Assembly: GCF_014653695.1 (NCBI RefSeq)
Contig: NZ_BNAR01000024.1
Location: 1-64,000, forward strand
Source: Lentzea cavernae
GTDB lineage: Bacteria > Actinomycetota > Actinomycetes > Mycobacteriales > Pseudonocardiaceae
Direction: 5' to 3'
DNA: 64,000 nt
The translations under genes and the position numbers were made by a program. The notes under the pieces were generated by a model that worked only from the letters and a program-made list of their open reading frames with translations, ran no database searches and was not told the origin of the DNA. Below are positions 19,021-27,230 of this stretch, in pieces (position 1 is the first letter of the stretch; every line of letters begins with the position of its first letter).

Positions 19021-19224
19021 CAGACGGGCGCCGCCAGGCGGGGCGAGCGAGCCGAACGAAGCGAGGCAGAGCGAGGCGATTGAGGGAGACAGAATGGCAT
19101 GGCAAGGCGGGCCGTAGGACGCGATGGGAAGCGGAGCGGGCGAACCTCTACCGCCCTGACCAGCGGTGATGAAATAGCCGGCTCGTCCCTGCCCACGCGA
19201 CCACCCGAGCAGCCCGAGCAACCC

Positions 19225-19635
19225 TCACTCCAGCACCGTGAACGACGTGAACCACCATCTCCCACCCCGGTGCTCCACCCGAGCCGCCACAGCCACAACC
19301 CTCCCCTCCCTCCGCACCGTCACCGAAACCTCCGCCACGAACCGAGACGGATGACAAACCCGAGGCGCCCGAACCATCCGAGTGGCAGAAGCCCGAACCG
19401 CCCCACCCAACCGAGCAGCCACCCCAGGCACAGCCACCTCCCGCAACAACCGAACCGCCCGCCGCCCGTCCAACACCTCCAACACGACCCAGAGCAACCG
19501 AGCCGCATCCAACGGAGGCGACAGCAGCTCCGGCACCGGAACCCACACGGGCCGGGGCCGAGGCCGGGGAATCACGAACCCCGCCGAACCGACCGGCGGC
19601 TCGTAGGCGGGCAAGCGGCGAACGACTGGGGGCAT
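19225..19635 (-). CDS. Rv3235-family hypothetical protein
   Basis: An Arg/Ala/Pro/Val-rich protein of 136 residues whose C-terminal half looks like the Rv3235-type domain found near secA1 in many actinobacteria: a helix (LLWVVLEVLDGRRAVRLLREV), then a two-strand segment (AEVSVTVRREGRVVAVAARVEHRGGRWWFTSF) with the conserved GGRW. Proteins of this type occur across actinobacteria, but no function is known to me. ATG at 19633-19635 gives MPPVVRRLPAYEPP, similar to relatives; an upstream GTG at 19677 would add 14 residues and approach the divergent HAD gene. No clear ribosome site is present at either start. Confidence 0.7.
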   Translation of the reverse strand: MPPVVRRLPAYEPPVGSAGFVIPRPRPRPVWVPVPELLSPPLDAARLLWVVLEVLDGRRAVRLLREVAVPGVAARLGGAVRASATRMVRAPRVCHPSRFVAEVSVTVRREGRVVAVAARVEHRGGRWWFTSFTVLE

Positions 19636-19701
19636 GCGCACTAGGCGCGCCAACCGCGGGATCAGGACAACGAACACCCGAAAGTGGGTACGGTCCGAGG
19701 C

Positions 19702-20112
19702 GTGCTCAAAGCCCTGGTGCTCGACTACGGCGGTGTTCTGACCGATCCCGGTGAGGACAACCCCGCCGAACCGCCGCTACTCACCGCGCTGCGCAAGGCG
19801 AAGCTGCACGGGCTGAAGACGGCGCTGTTGTCCAACGCGGACGGGTGGTGGCAGCCGCCGAAGGTCCTGACCGACCTGCTGGACGTCCTGGTCGTGTCCG
19901 GTGAGGTGGGGCTGGCGAAGCCGGACGTCGACATCTACCTGCTCACGGCGACGAAGCTCGGCCTGGCGCCGGGGGAGTGCGTCTTCGTGGACGACCTCGC
20001 GGTCAACGTCCGGGGTGCTGCGGAGGCCGGCATGGTCGGTGTCCACCATCGGTCGACACGGTCCACCCTCGAGGAGTTGGAGATCCTGCTAGCGATCGCG
20101 CTCCGCGATTGA
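19702..20112 (+). CDS. HAD-family hydrolase without a cap domain
   Basis: A short (136-residue) HAD hydrolase. Motif I is LVLDYGGVLTD with nucleophile D8, motif II TALLSNAD (S/N), motif III the Lys in GLAKPDVDIY, and motif IV VFVDDLAVNVRGA. The cap seen in most HAD-IA enzymes is missing, since motif II follows ~40 residues after motif I, so the active site would be open and a large or protein-linked substrate is possible. GTG at 19702 is favoured over the GTG at 19684 because TACGGT lies 7 nt upstream, a leaderless promoter spacing. Substrate unknown. Confidence 0.82.
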   Translation: MLKALVLDYGGVLTDPGEDNPAEPPLLTALRKAKLHGLKTALLSNADGWWQPPKVLTDLLDVLVVSGEVGLAKPDVDIYLLTATKLGLAPGECVFVDDLAVNVRGAAEAGMVGVHHRSTRSTLEELEILLAIALRD

Positions 20113-20197
20113 GGGTTCACCCCGCAGCGTAATTGCCCCTTATTCGGCGGAGCACTAGCGTCGATTTGGTCAGCAGTCGGAGTGCATAGGGGAGAAA

Positions 20198-20497
20198 ATG
20201 CGAAGAATTGTCGCTTGTGTTGCAGTCGCCATTGCAGCCACGGCAATTGCATCACCCGCTCAGGCGCGAGAACGCGGTTGCTACGAGGACTACCTGCGGG
20301 ACGGGCGCACGGTCGAGGTCTACTGCGACGAGGGCAGGCCAGGGCGGTTCCGGGCCGTCGCGCACTGCACCAACGGCCTGGGCGTGTGGGACCAGTACGG
20401 GTCGCTCGGCCGGGTCAGGGGTGAGTCGTCGGTGGCCGAGTGCACGTCGCTGCTGGGGAACCCGCGGGTCAACGGGTTCCACGTCGAGTGGGTCTAG
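20198..20497 (+). CDS. Small secreted cysteine-containing protein
   Basis: A 99-residue precursor. Residues 1-23 are a Sec signal peptide (MRR, then an Ala/Val/Ile core, then SPAQA). The mature ~75 residues carry four cysteines (CYEDY, VYCDEG, AHCTN, AECTS), enough for two disulfides, and end in GFHVEWV. I know no functional family. GGGGAGAAA precedes the ATG. The gene is preceded by its own A/T-rich region and ends 4 nt into the convergent methyltransferase gene. Confidence 0.8.
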   Translation: MRRIVACVAVAIAATAIASPAQARERGCYEDYLRDGRTVEVYCDEGRPGRFRAVAHCTNGLGVWDQYGSLGRVRGESSVAECTSLLGNPRVNGFHVEWV

Positions 20498-21243
20498 GGC
20501 TGGGCCCGGCGCACGAGTTCGAAGCAGAGCACGGCCGCCGCTGAGGCCACGTTCAGGGATTCCACACCCGCCGCCATCGGAATTGAAAGCCACGACGTGA
20601 TGTGCGGGCGCACGTCGTCGGTGATTCCGGAAGTTTCGCTTCCGAGCACGAATGCGGCGCGCGACGGGAAAGACGCGGAATAAATCGTGTCGGATGCGTG
20701 GGAATCGAGCGCGTGAAGCGGGAAACCGGACGCGCGCAACAGAGCCGAGGCCTCCGCCGAGGTGCCGCAGCGCAGCACGGGCGCGCGGAAAGCCACTCCG
20801 GCGGAGGCCTTGACCACGAGCGGGTCGATCGAGGCGACGCCCCGGCGGGGCACCACGATGCCGTCGATGCCCGCGGCGGTCGCGGTGCGCAGGATCATGC
20901 CCACGTTCGCGGGGGTCGTGATGCCGTCCAGCACGAGCACGGACCGCAGTCCGCCCTCTTCCAGCGCCAGCGCCAGGGGCTTCATGCGGGGTGCGACCAC
21001 GTCGGCGAGCACGCCCTGGTCCTGCTTGCCGTTGCCGGCCAGCACCTTCACGCGTTGTGCGGTGGCGCGCTGCACGGCGACGCCACGCGAACGGGCCGCG
21101 TCGATGATCTCGTGCGCGGCCGCGCCCCGGGCCGTGTCGGCGAGCACCACCTTGTCGACCGTGAGCGACTGGTCGTCCAGCGCTTCCAGCACTGGCTTGC
21201 GGCCGTAGACGGTGACGAAGCGGTCCTTGGGCGAGATCTCCAC
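20494..21243 (-). CDS. SpoU/TrmH-family RNA 2'-O-methyltransferase
   Basis: A 249-residue SPOUT enzyme. The N-terminal ~75 residues form a substrate-binding domain (VYGRKPVLEAL, VDKVVLADTA, HEIIDAARSRGV), as in RlmB. The C-terminal domain has the three SpoU motifs: motif 1 LDGITTPANVGMILRTA (N and R catalytic), motif 2 FVLGSETSGI, motif 3 SIPMAAGVESLNVASAAAV. It should methylate a ribose 2'-hydroxyl in rRNA or tRNA; which site cannot be told. GTG at 21241-21243 is the start, with GAGCACC-rich sequence upstream and no clear ribosome site. Confidence 0.9.
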   Translation of the reverse strand: MEISPKDRFVTVYGRKPVLEALDDQSLTVDKVVLADTARGAAAHEIIDAARSRGVAVQRATAQRVKVLAGNGKQDQGVLADVVAPRMKPLALALEEGGLRSVLVLDGITTPANVGMILRTATAAGIDGIVVPRRGVASIDPLVVKASAGVAFRAPVLRCGTSAEASALLRASGFPLHALDSHASDTIYSASFPSRAAFVLGSETSGITDDVRPHITSWLSIPMAAGVESLNVASAAAVLCFELVRRAQP

Positions 21244-21348
21244 CGGAAGAGAGTGCCAGAGACGAGCACCACGAGCTCAAACGGGTGAAGAGCCGCACTA
21301 GAGCCGTTCGGCCCTTGTGTTTCGGATCATATCGATGATGATCGTCAC

Positions 21349-22014
21349 ATGACGGCAGGTATGCGCAGCGTCGCGCAACGTCAACATCTCGCGAGCGGCC
21401 AGGACTCGGACGTGTTCATCCGGTCCGACGGCCTGCTCGTCAAGCGCACGCGCACCGGCCGTGACCTGCGGCGCGAGGCCGAGATGATGTCGTACCTGAG
21501 CGGCTTCGGCATCCCCGTCCCGCGCGTGCACGAGGCCACCGAGGCCGAGCTCGTCATGCAGTACGTGCCCGGTCCGCGGATGTCCGAGGAGATCGGCCGC
21601 AAGCCGTGGCTCGCCGGCGGTCTCGGCGAGGACCTCGCGGACCTGCACCACCGCCTCGACGTCATCCCGGCACCCGACTTCCTGAGCGGCGAGGGCGACC
21701 TGCTGCACCTCGACCTGCACCCCGGCAACGTCGTGCTCGGCCCGGAGGGGCCCGTCGTCCTGGACTGGGCGTGCGCCACCAAGGGCGACCGCAGGCTCGA
21801 CGTCGCGCTCAGCTGGGTCTCGCTCGCCGTCGCCCACCTGGCGCCGGTCAAGAAGCTCACGCGCTGGCGGTTCCTGAGGTCGTTCATGGCCAACGTGGAC
21901 CCGAGGGCGAAGGACGCGATCCCGGAGGCCGCGCGCATTCGGCTCGCCCGGCACGACCGCGATCCGCGAGAACGCGCCGCGCTCGAGAAGTTGATGGACC
22001 GCCGACCGCACTAG
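21349..22014 (+). CDS. Aminoglycoside-phosphotransferase-fold kinase
   Basis: A 221-residue APH-like kinase. Visible are an N-lobe (SDVFIRSDGLLVKRT, the Lys being the ATP lysine), REAEMMSYLSGFGIPVPRVHEA, the hinge MQYVPGPRM, the catalytic loop LLHLDLHPGNVVL (HxDxxPxN) and the metal DW motif GPVVLDWACA. The substrate is unknown; members range from antibiotic kinases to small-metabolite kinases, and nothing here argues for resistance. It is 9 nt upstream of the WS/DGAT gene, so it may be part of that operon. Confidence 0.85.
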   Translation: MTAGMRSVAQRQHLASGQDSDVFIRSDGLLVKRTRTGRDLRREAEMMSYLSGFGIPVPRVHEATEAELVMQYVPGPRMSEEIGRKPWLAGGLGEDLADLHHRLDVIPAPDFLSGEGDLLHLDLHPGNVVLGPEGPVVLDWACATKGDRRLDVALSWVSLAVAHLAPVKKLTRWRFLRSFMANVDPRAKDAIPEAARIRLARHDRDPRERAALEKLMDRRPH

Positions 22015-22023
22015 GCTGGGTGC

Positions 22024-23415
22024 ATGCCGGACCGACTGTCAGCGCTGGACGCCTCGTTCCTGTACCTGGAGGGCTCCACGACGCCGATGCACGTCGGTGG
22101 CGTGGCGGTGTTCCGCCGTCCCAAGGCGGGCTTCGACTACGACAAGCTCGTCGCCCTAATCGAGCAACGCCTCAGCCTCGTGCCGCGCTATCGGCAGAAG
22201 GTCGTGCAGGTCCCCGGACGCATCGCACGGCCCGTGTGGGTCGACGACCCGGACTTCGACGTCACCTACCACGTGCGCAGGTCGGCGCTGCCCAAGCCGG
22301 GCAACGAGACGCAGCTGCACGACCTGATCGCGCGCCTGATGTCGCGCCCGCTCGACCACTCCCGGCCGTTGTGGGAGATCTACCTGGTCGAGGGCCTCGA
22401 GAAGAACCAGACGGCGGTCATCACCAAGACCCACCAGGCCATGGTCGACGGCATCGCGTCGCTCGAGATCGGCCAGGTCATGCTGGACGTGTCGCCGACG
22501 CCGCGCACGAACGTCGAGAACCTCTGGATGCCGCAACCGGAGCCCAGCCCGCTGCAACTCGTGGCCGACGCGGTCACCGACATCGTGCACAGCCCGGGCG
22601 AGCTCGTGGAGAACGTCCGCAGCGCCGCGCTCGACACGGTCAACACGGTCGAGAAGGTCTTCAACGCGTTCAGCGTGCTGGCGAGTGCCGTCCGCACCGC
22701 CGCGACCCCCGCGCCCGGCACCCCGCTGAACGTCCGCATCACCTCGCCACAGCGCCGGTTCGCCGTCGCCCGCGCCCAGCTCGACGACCTGCGCGCCATC
22801 CGCAAGCAGCACGGCGGCACGGTCAACGACGTGGTGCTCGCGGCCCTTTCCGGCGCGCTGCGCAACTGGCTGCTCAGCCGCGGCGAGAACGTCACCGGCA
22901 GCACCACGATCCGCGCGATGGCCCCCCTGAGCGTCCGCGAGACCGACCCGGAGTCGGGCAACAACGTCAGCGCGTACCTGGTCGACCTCCCGGTCGGCGA
23001 ACCGAACCCGGTCGTGCGCCTGCACCACGTGAGCCACGCGATGCGCGCGCACCAGGAGTCCGGCCAGTCCGTCGCCGCCGACGCGCTGGTGAAGGTCTCC
23101 GGCTTCGCCCCGCCGACGCTGCACGCCCTGGGCGCGCGGGCCGCGAGCTCGTTCAGCCGCCGGCTGTTCAACGTCATGATCACGAACGTTCCGGGCCCGC
23201 AGGTGGCGCTGTACGCGGCGGGCGCGAGAATGACCGAGATCTTCCCGGTCGTGCCGCTCGCCAGGAACCAGGCGCTGGCCATCGGGGTGACGTCGTACGA
23301 CGGCGGTGTTTACTTCGGGCTGAACGGCGACCGCGACGCCATGTCCGATGTGGACGTTCTCGCGACCATGGTCGAGGAGTCGGTGGAGGAACTGATGGGG
23401 ACGGCGAGCGCATGA
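22024..23415 (+). CDS. WS/DGAT-family acyltransferase with altered HHxxxDG motif
   Basis: A wax-ester-synthase/diacylglycerol-acyltransferase family protein of 463 residues. The start is typical (MPDRLSALDASFLYLE, TPMHVGGVAVF), as are the PLWE motif region (RPLWEIYLVEGL), VNDVVLAALSGALR and the C-terminal NVMITNVPGP. The catalytic HHxxxDG appears as HQAMVDG (H137, Q138, D142, G143): the second His, normally the general base, is Gln. The enzyme may therefore be inactive in acyl transfer or use other chemistry. M. tuberculosis has a WS/DGAT (Rv3233c/Rv3234c) at the equivalent place. TAGGCT lies 6 nt before the ATG, suggesting a leaderless start. The next gene overlaps by 4 nt. Confidence 0.9.
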   Translation: MPDRLSALDASFLYLEGSTTPMHVGGVAVFRRPKAGFDYDKLVALIEQRLSLVPRYRQKVVQVPGRIARPVWVDDPDFDVTYHVRRSALPKPGNETQLHDLIARLMSRPLDHSRPLWEIYLVEGLEKNQTAVITKTHQAMVDGIASLEIGQVMLDVSPTPRTNVENLWMPQPEPSPLQLVADAVTDIVHSPGELVENVRSAALDTVNTVEKVFNAFSVLASAVRTAATPAPGTPLNVRITSPQRRFAVARAQLDDLRAIRKQHGGTVNDVVLAALSGALRNWLLSRGENVTGSTTIRAMAPLSVRETDPESGNNVSAYLVDLPVGEPNPVVRLHHVSHAMRAHQESGQSVAADALVKVSGFAPPTLHALGARAASSFSRRLFNVMITNVPGPQVALYAAGARMTEIFPVVPLARNQALAIGVTSYDGGVYFGLNGDRDAMSDVDVLATMVEESVEELMGTASA

Positions 23416-23903
23416 GGGTCTACATCCCGGCCACGGTGCCGATGCTGCGCACGTTCGTCGAGAGCGGCGAACTGGCTCCGATCACCGGCACGGCGTTCGC
23501 GCTGACGCCGGCGTTGCGCGAGTCCTACGCGGCGGGCGACACCGAGGAGCTGGAGTACGCGGCGATGCTCGACGCCGCACGGGCTTCGCTGCGGCTGCTG
23601 GCCGCCGACGAGAAGGCCGAACCGCGCCGCGCGGTGCTCGCGGTCGACATGGACGACGTGACGTTGCGCCCGGACCTCGATTTCTCGGTCGTGAAGGTCG
23701 GCGGTTCGTTCACGCTGAAGGACGTGGCCGCCGTGCACCTCGACACGGCGGAGGCCGAGCAGGACGTGCGCGCGGCGGCCGACGTCGTGGACGCCGCGGA
23801 CATGGGCGACCCGGACGCCGAGTTCACGCTGGGCAGCGCCGAGGACCACGAACTGGCCTGGTACGCGGCGCAGGAACTGCCGTTCGTCCTGGAACTGCTC
23901 TAG
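23412..23903 (+). CDS. DUF6912 family protein
   Basis: A 163-residue protein beginning MRVYIPATVPMLRTFVESGEL, the hallmark of the actinobacterial DUF6912 family (M. tuberculosis Rv3231c type). It continues with AFALTPALRE, a DTEELEYAAMLDAARASLRLL helix, AVLAVDMDDV and a C-terminal HELAWYAAQELPFVLEL. No catalytic motif or membrane segment is visible and no function is known. The ATG overlaps the WS/DGAT stop (ATGA), so it is translated together with that gene, as in mycobacteria, and may work with it. Confidence 0.88.
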   Translation: MRVYIPATVPMLRTFVESGELAPITGTAFALTPALRESYAAGDTEELEYAAMLDAARASLRLLAADEKAEPRRAVLAVDMDDVTLRPDLDFSVVKVGGSFTLKDVAAVHLDTAEAEQDVRAAADVVDAADMGDPDAEFTLGSAEDHELAWYAAQELPFVLELL

Positions 23904-24727
23904 TCCCGTCTCTGGTCGAACACCTCGGGCAGCGCGGTGAACCCCGCTGCCCGGTAGGTGGCGACCGCGCCGGCGTTGGAGCTCGGCGTGCACACGACCG
24001 CGCTCGACGAGCCCAGCTCGCGCAACGCGGCCGCTCCGGCGAGGGTGATCGCGGTGCCGAACCCCTTGCCGCGGTGGTCGCGGTGCACACCCATCGGTTC
24101 GATCAGGCCGGGCCTGCCGGTGCCCGCCGACCACACGGTGATGGCCGCCACCGCGACGCCCCGGTCGAGGGCGACCAGGCTGCGGGCGTCGGCGTACGGC
24201 GAGCCGACCGCCATCGCGTGCCAGCGTTCCTCGGTGAACGTCGACTTCTCGAACGACGCCCGGATCACGGCGGCGTGCACGTCAGCGTGGTCATGTCCGA
24301 TGACGTCGATCCACACGCCGGGATCCGGCACCGGGGCGGCGAGATCGCGGCGCAACGGCGTCCACGGCACGTCGGACTGCCAGCCGCGCTCGAACATCAG
24401 CTCCTGGAACCGCGTGCCCCGCGGGGATTCCACGTAGACGGTCCCGGAGGGCAGGACACCGCGGTCGGGAGCGCAGATGTCGTTGGCCAGCCGCAGAGCC
24501 AGTTCCCCGTCCGCACGGGCGTCCGGCGCGACCGTGAGCCGCAGCAGGTCGGCACCGTCCAGCAGACCGACGGCGACGATCCGCCCGTCGCCGCGCCAGG
24601 TCCGCACCGCCTCGTCGGCCGCTTTGGCACCGACACGCCGGTACCAGCCCAGATCTCCTGGGTGGAGCTGGAACGGCGTGTCGTCGTGCTGCCACTCGCG
24701 CAGCGCGCGCACGGCTTCGTCCAGCAT
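23900..24727 (-). CDS. GNAT-family N-acetyltransferase (double-length)
   Basis: This encodes 275 residues. The C-terminal half (~150-270) is a GNAT domain: VALDRGVAVAAITVW, MGVHRDHRGKGFGTAIT (acetyl-CoA pyrophosphate loop RxxGxG) and NAGAVATYRAAGF. The N-terminal half is a diverged GNAT-like region without an intact coenzyme-A loop. ATG at 24727 follows GGAGGG by 3 nt and its A is the last base of the upstream VOC stop (TGATG), so the two are translationally coupled. The substrate is unknown. The 3' end overlaps the convergent DUF6912 gene by 4 nt. Confidence 0.85.
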   Translation of the reverse strand: MLDEAVRALREWQHDDTPFQLHPGDLGWYRRVGAKAADEAVRTWRGDGRIVAVGLLDGADLLRLTVAPDARADGELALRLANDICAPDRGVLPSGTVYVESPRGTRFQELMFERGWQSDVPWTPLRRDLAAPVPDPGVWIDVIGHDHADVHAAVIRASFEKSTFTEERWHAMAVGSPYADARSLVALDRGVAVAAITVWSAGTGRPGLIEPMGVHRDHRGKGFGTAITLAGAAALRELGSSSAVVCTPSSNAGAVATYRAAGFTALPEVFDQRRD

Positions 24728-25104
24728 CACATTCCCTCCGCGGGCTCCCACAGCTCGATCCGGTTGCCCTCGGGGTCGACGCACCACCCGAACAGCCCGA
24801 ACTCCGAGTCCTCGGTCTCCGCCAGCACCTCGACACCGCGCGCCTTGAGCTTCGCCATCAACGACACCAGGTCGTCCACCCGCAGGTTCAGCATCGTGCG
24901 CTGGTGGGGCTCGCCGATGTACTCCGTGTCCTGAGCGAACAACGCCATCGTCGTCGTGCCGGGGTACTCGGTCGTCGCCGTGTCGAGCCAGTGGAAGGTG
25001 ACGGTGCCCTTCTCGCTCATCGGGACGCCCAGGTTGTCGCGGTACCAGGCGGCCAAGCGCACAGGATCCCTTGAACGCAGGAAAACCCCGCCGATGCCAG
25101 TCAC
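24727..25104 (-). CDS. VOC-superfamily (glyoxalase/bleomycin-resistance fold) protein
   Basis: A 125-residue single-unit VOC protein with two beta-alpha-beta-beta-beta modules: GIGGVFLRSRDPVRLAAWYRDNLGVP, TMALFAQDTEYIG, LRVDDLVSLMAKLKARGVEVLAE and the closing CVDPEGNRIELWEP, in which the Glu before LW is a usual metal ligand. Functions in the fold range from glyoxalase-type isomerisation to small-molecule binding; none can be assigned. GTG at 25102-25104 is the start, 45 nt from the divergent pruA ATG, and its stop overlaps the GNAT start. Confidence 0.88.
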   Translation of the reverse strand: MTGIGGVFLRSRDPVRLAAWYRDNLGVPMSEKGTVTFHWLDTATTEYPGTTTMALFAQDTEYIGEPHQRTMLNLRVDDLVSLMAKLKARGVEVLAETEDSEFGLFGWCVDPEGNRIELWEPAEGM

Positions 25105-25149
25105 CCGCGCCACCCGACGGACCCTACTACCGCGTGCCACGATGGGGGA

Positions 25150-26778
25150 ATGGACGCTGTCACGTCTGCACCCGAACCGGTCAACGAGCCCGTGCGCACC
25201 TACGCACCCGGCAGCGCCGAACGGGCGAGCCTGCAGGCACGCGTCGCCGAGCTCGAAGGCACCTCGCACGAGCTGACGATGACCATCGGCGGTCAGCAGC
25301 GCATGGGCAGTGGCGACCGCATCAACGTCGTGCAGCCGCACGACCACAGGCACGTTCTCGGCGTCACGGCGCAGGCCGGCACCTCCGACGTCGCCGACGC
25401 GATGCGCGCCGCCCAGCACGCCGCACCGGGCTGGCAGGAGCTGCCGTTCGACGAACGCGCCGCGGTGCTGCTGCGGGCGGCCGACCTGCTCGCGGGCCCG
25501 TGGCGCGACACCCTCAACGCCGCCACCATCCTCGGCCAGTCGAAGTCCGTGCAGCAGGCCGAGATCGACGCGGCCTGCGAGCTGATCGACTTCCTGCGCT
25601 TCAACGTCCACTTCGGCCGCCGCATCCTCGCGGAGCAGCCGATCTCGTCGCCCGGCGTGTGGAACCGGATGGACCACCGGCCGCTCGACGGCTTCGTCGT
25701 GGCGATCACGCCGTTCAACTTCACCGCCATCGCCGGAAACCTGCCGCTGGCACCGGCGTTGATGGGCAACGCCGTGCTGTGGAAGCCCTCGCCGACCCAG
25801 CAACTGGCCGCGCACTTCACCATGCGCCTGCTCGAGGAAGCCGGTCTGCCGCCGGGCGTGATCAACCTCGTCACCGGCGACGGCCAGGCGCTGAGCCAGG
25901 TCGCGTTGCGGGACAGGTACTTCGCCGGCCTGCACTTCACCGGCTCGACGCGCACGTTCAAGTCGCTGTGGCAGACCATGGCCGCCAACCTCGACGTCTA
26001 CCGCGCCTACCCGCGCGTCGTCGGCGAGACCGGCGGCAAGGACTTCGTGCTGGCCCACGCCTCCGCCGACCCCCGGGCGCTCGTCACGGGCCTGGTGCGC
26101 GGCGCCTTCGAGTACCAGGGCCAGAAGTGTTCAGCGGCCTCCCGCGCGTACATCGCGCGTTCGCTGTGGGAGGGCGGCGTCCGCGAACAGCTGCTCGACG
26201 TCACGAAGTCGTTGTCGTACGGCGATGTCACGGACCTGTCCGCGTTCGGCGGGGCCGTGATCGACGCACGCGCGTTCGCCAAGCACGAGGAAGCCCTGCT
26301 GATGGCGTCCGCGTCCACTTCGGTCGAGGTGCTCGCCGGCGGCTCGTGCGACGACTCGGTGGGCTACTTCGTCGACCCGACAGTGCTACTGGGCACCGAC
26401 CCGCACCACGACATCTTCACCACGGAGTACTTCGGCCCGATCCTCGCCGTGCACGTCTACGAGGACGCGGACTTCCCGACGATGATGGAGACCATCGACA
26501 CCTCCACGCCGTACGCGCTGACCGGCGCGATCTTCGCGCGTGACCGGGTGGCCGTGGAGCAGGCACATCGTGCTCTGCGGTTCGCGGCGGGCAACTTCTA
26601 CGTCAACGACAAGCCGACCGGTGCCGTCGTGGGGCAGCAGCCGTTCGGAGGGTCGCGGGGGTCGGGCACCAACGACAAGGCGGGGTCGATCTACAACCTG
26701 CAGCGGTGGACGAGCCCGCGCGCCATCAAGGAGACGCTGGTGCCGCAGACCGACCACCGGTACCCGCACATGGGTTAG
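25150..26778 (+). CDS. pruA: L-glutamate gamma-semialdehyde (P5C) dehydrogenase
   Basis: A 542-residue aldehyde dehydrogenase of the PruA type, oxidising glutamate semialdehyde/P5C to glutamate with NAD in proline and arginine catabolism. It begins DAVTSAPEPVNEPVRTYAPGSAER, typical of the monofunctional actinobacterial and eukaryotic-like form (Rv1187 type). Catalytic elements are ITPFNFTAIAGNL, the base E293 in GETGGKD and nucleophile C327 in GQKCSAASR; the end has KPTGAVVGQQPFGGSRGSGTNDKAG. ATG at 25150 follows GGGGGA. No proline dehydrogenase gene is adjacent. The stop overlaps the convergent lipoprotein gene by 4 nt. Confidence 0.95.
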   Translation: MDAVTSAPEPVNEPVRTYAPGSAERASLQARVAELEGTSHELTMTIGGQQRMGSGDRINVVQPHDHRHVLGVTAQAGTSDVADAMRAAQHAAPGWQELPFDERAAVLLRAADLLAGPWRDTLNAATILGQSKSVQQAEIDAACELIDFLRFNVHFGRRILAEQPISSPGVWNRMDHRPLDGFVVAITPFNFTAIAGNLPLAPALMGNAVLWKPSPTQQLAAHFTMRLLEEAGLPPGVINLVTGDGQALSQVALRDRYFAGLHFTGSTRTFKSLWQTMAANLDVYRAYPRVVGETGGKDFVLAHASADPRALVTGLVRGAFEYQGQKCSAASRAYIARSLWEGGVREQLLDVTKSLSYGDVTDLSAFGGAVIDARAFAKHEEALLMASASTSVEVLAGGSCDDSVGYFVDPTVLLGTDPHHDIFTTEYFGPILAVHVYEDADFPTMMETIDTSTPYALTGAIFARDRVAVEQAHRALRFAAGNFYVNDKPTGAVVGQQPFGGSRGSGTNDKAGSIYNLQRWTSPRAIKETLVPQTDHRYPHMG

Positions 26779-27230
26779 GGCTTCGGCAGCCGTTCCAGGG
26801 CCTTCGCCGCCAGCCCCTGCGTCGCCTGACCCACCGCGTTGAGGTCGTGGCTGCGCTGCAGCACCTTCAACCCGATGAGCGCCCCGTCCCGCACCTCCAG
26901 GACGGCGTCGCACGTCACCTCACCCGACGAGTCGACGCACTTGCGCGTCAGCGGCCGGTCACCGATCACACCGCCGTACCCACCGCCGGCCAGCAGCTTC
27001 TGCGACTCGTCCTCGTACTTCGCGGTCTGCAGCGTCAGCCGCACGGTCAGCGCGCCGAACGGGTAGTCGCACGTCCGCTCGGACTTGGACGGGGTGCCGT
27101 TGAGCTGGCCCGCGTCACCGGACTGCAGCAGCGTGCAGGGGTCCGTGTCGGCGAAGGTCGGTGCTTCCTTCTCCGGCGCGGAGCACGCGGCGAGAGCGAC
27201 CAGCAGGGGCAACGTCCAACGCATGCTCAT
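26775..27230 (-). CDS. DUF3558-like lipoprotein
   Basis: A 151-residue lipoprotein. The signal peptide ends in lipobox LAAC (C16). The mature part has FADTDPCTLLQSGDAGQL, SERTCDYPFG and a later CVDS...VTCDAV pair, the cysteine pattern of DUF3558 lipoproteins common in Pseudonocardiales and mycobacteria. Function unknown; it should be anchored outside the membrane. ATG at 27228-27230 overlaps the 3' end of rsgA by 4 nt, so it is probably expressed with aroA-rsgA. Confidence 0.82.
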   Translation of the reverse strand: MSMRWTLPLLVALAACSAPEKEAPTFADTDPCTLLQSGDAGQLNGTPSKSERTCDYPFGALTVRLTLQTAKYEDESQKLLAGGGYGGVIGDRPLTRKCVDSSGEVTCDAVLEVRDGALIGLKVLQRSHDLNAVGQATQGLAAKALERLPKP

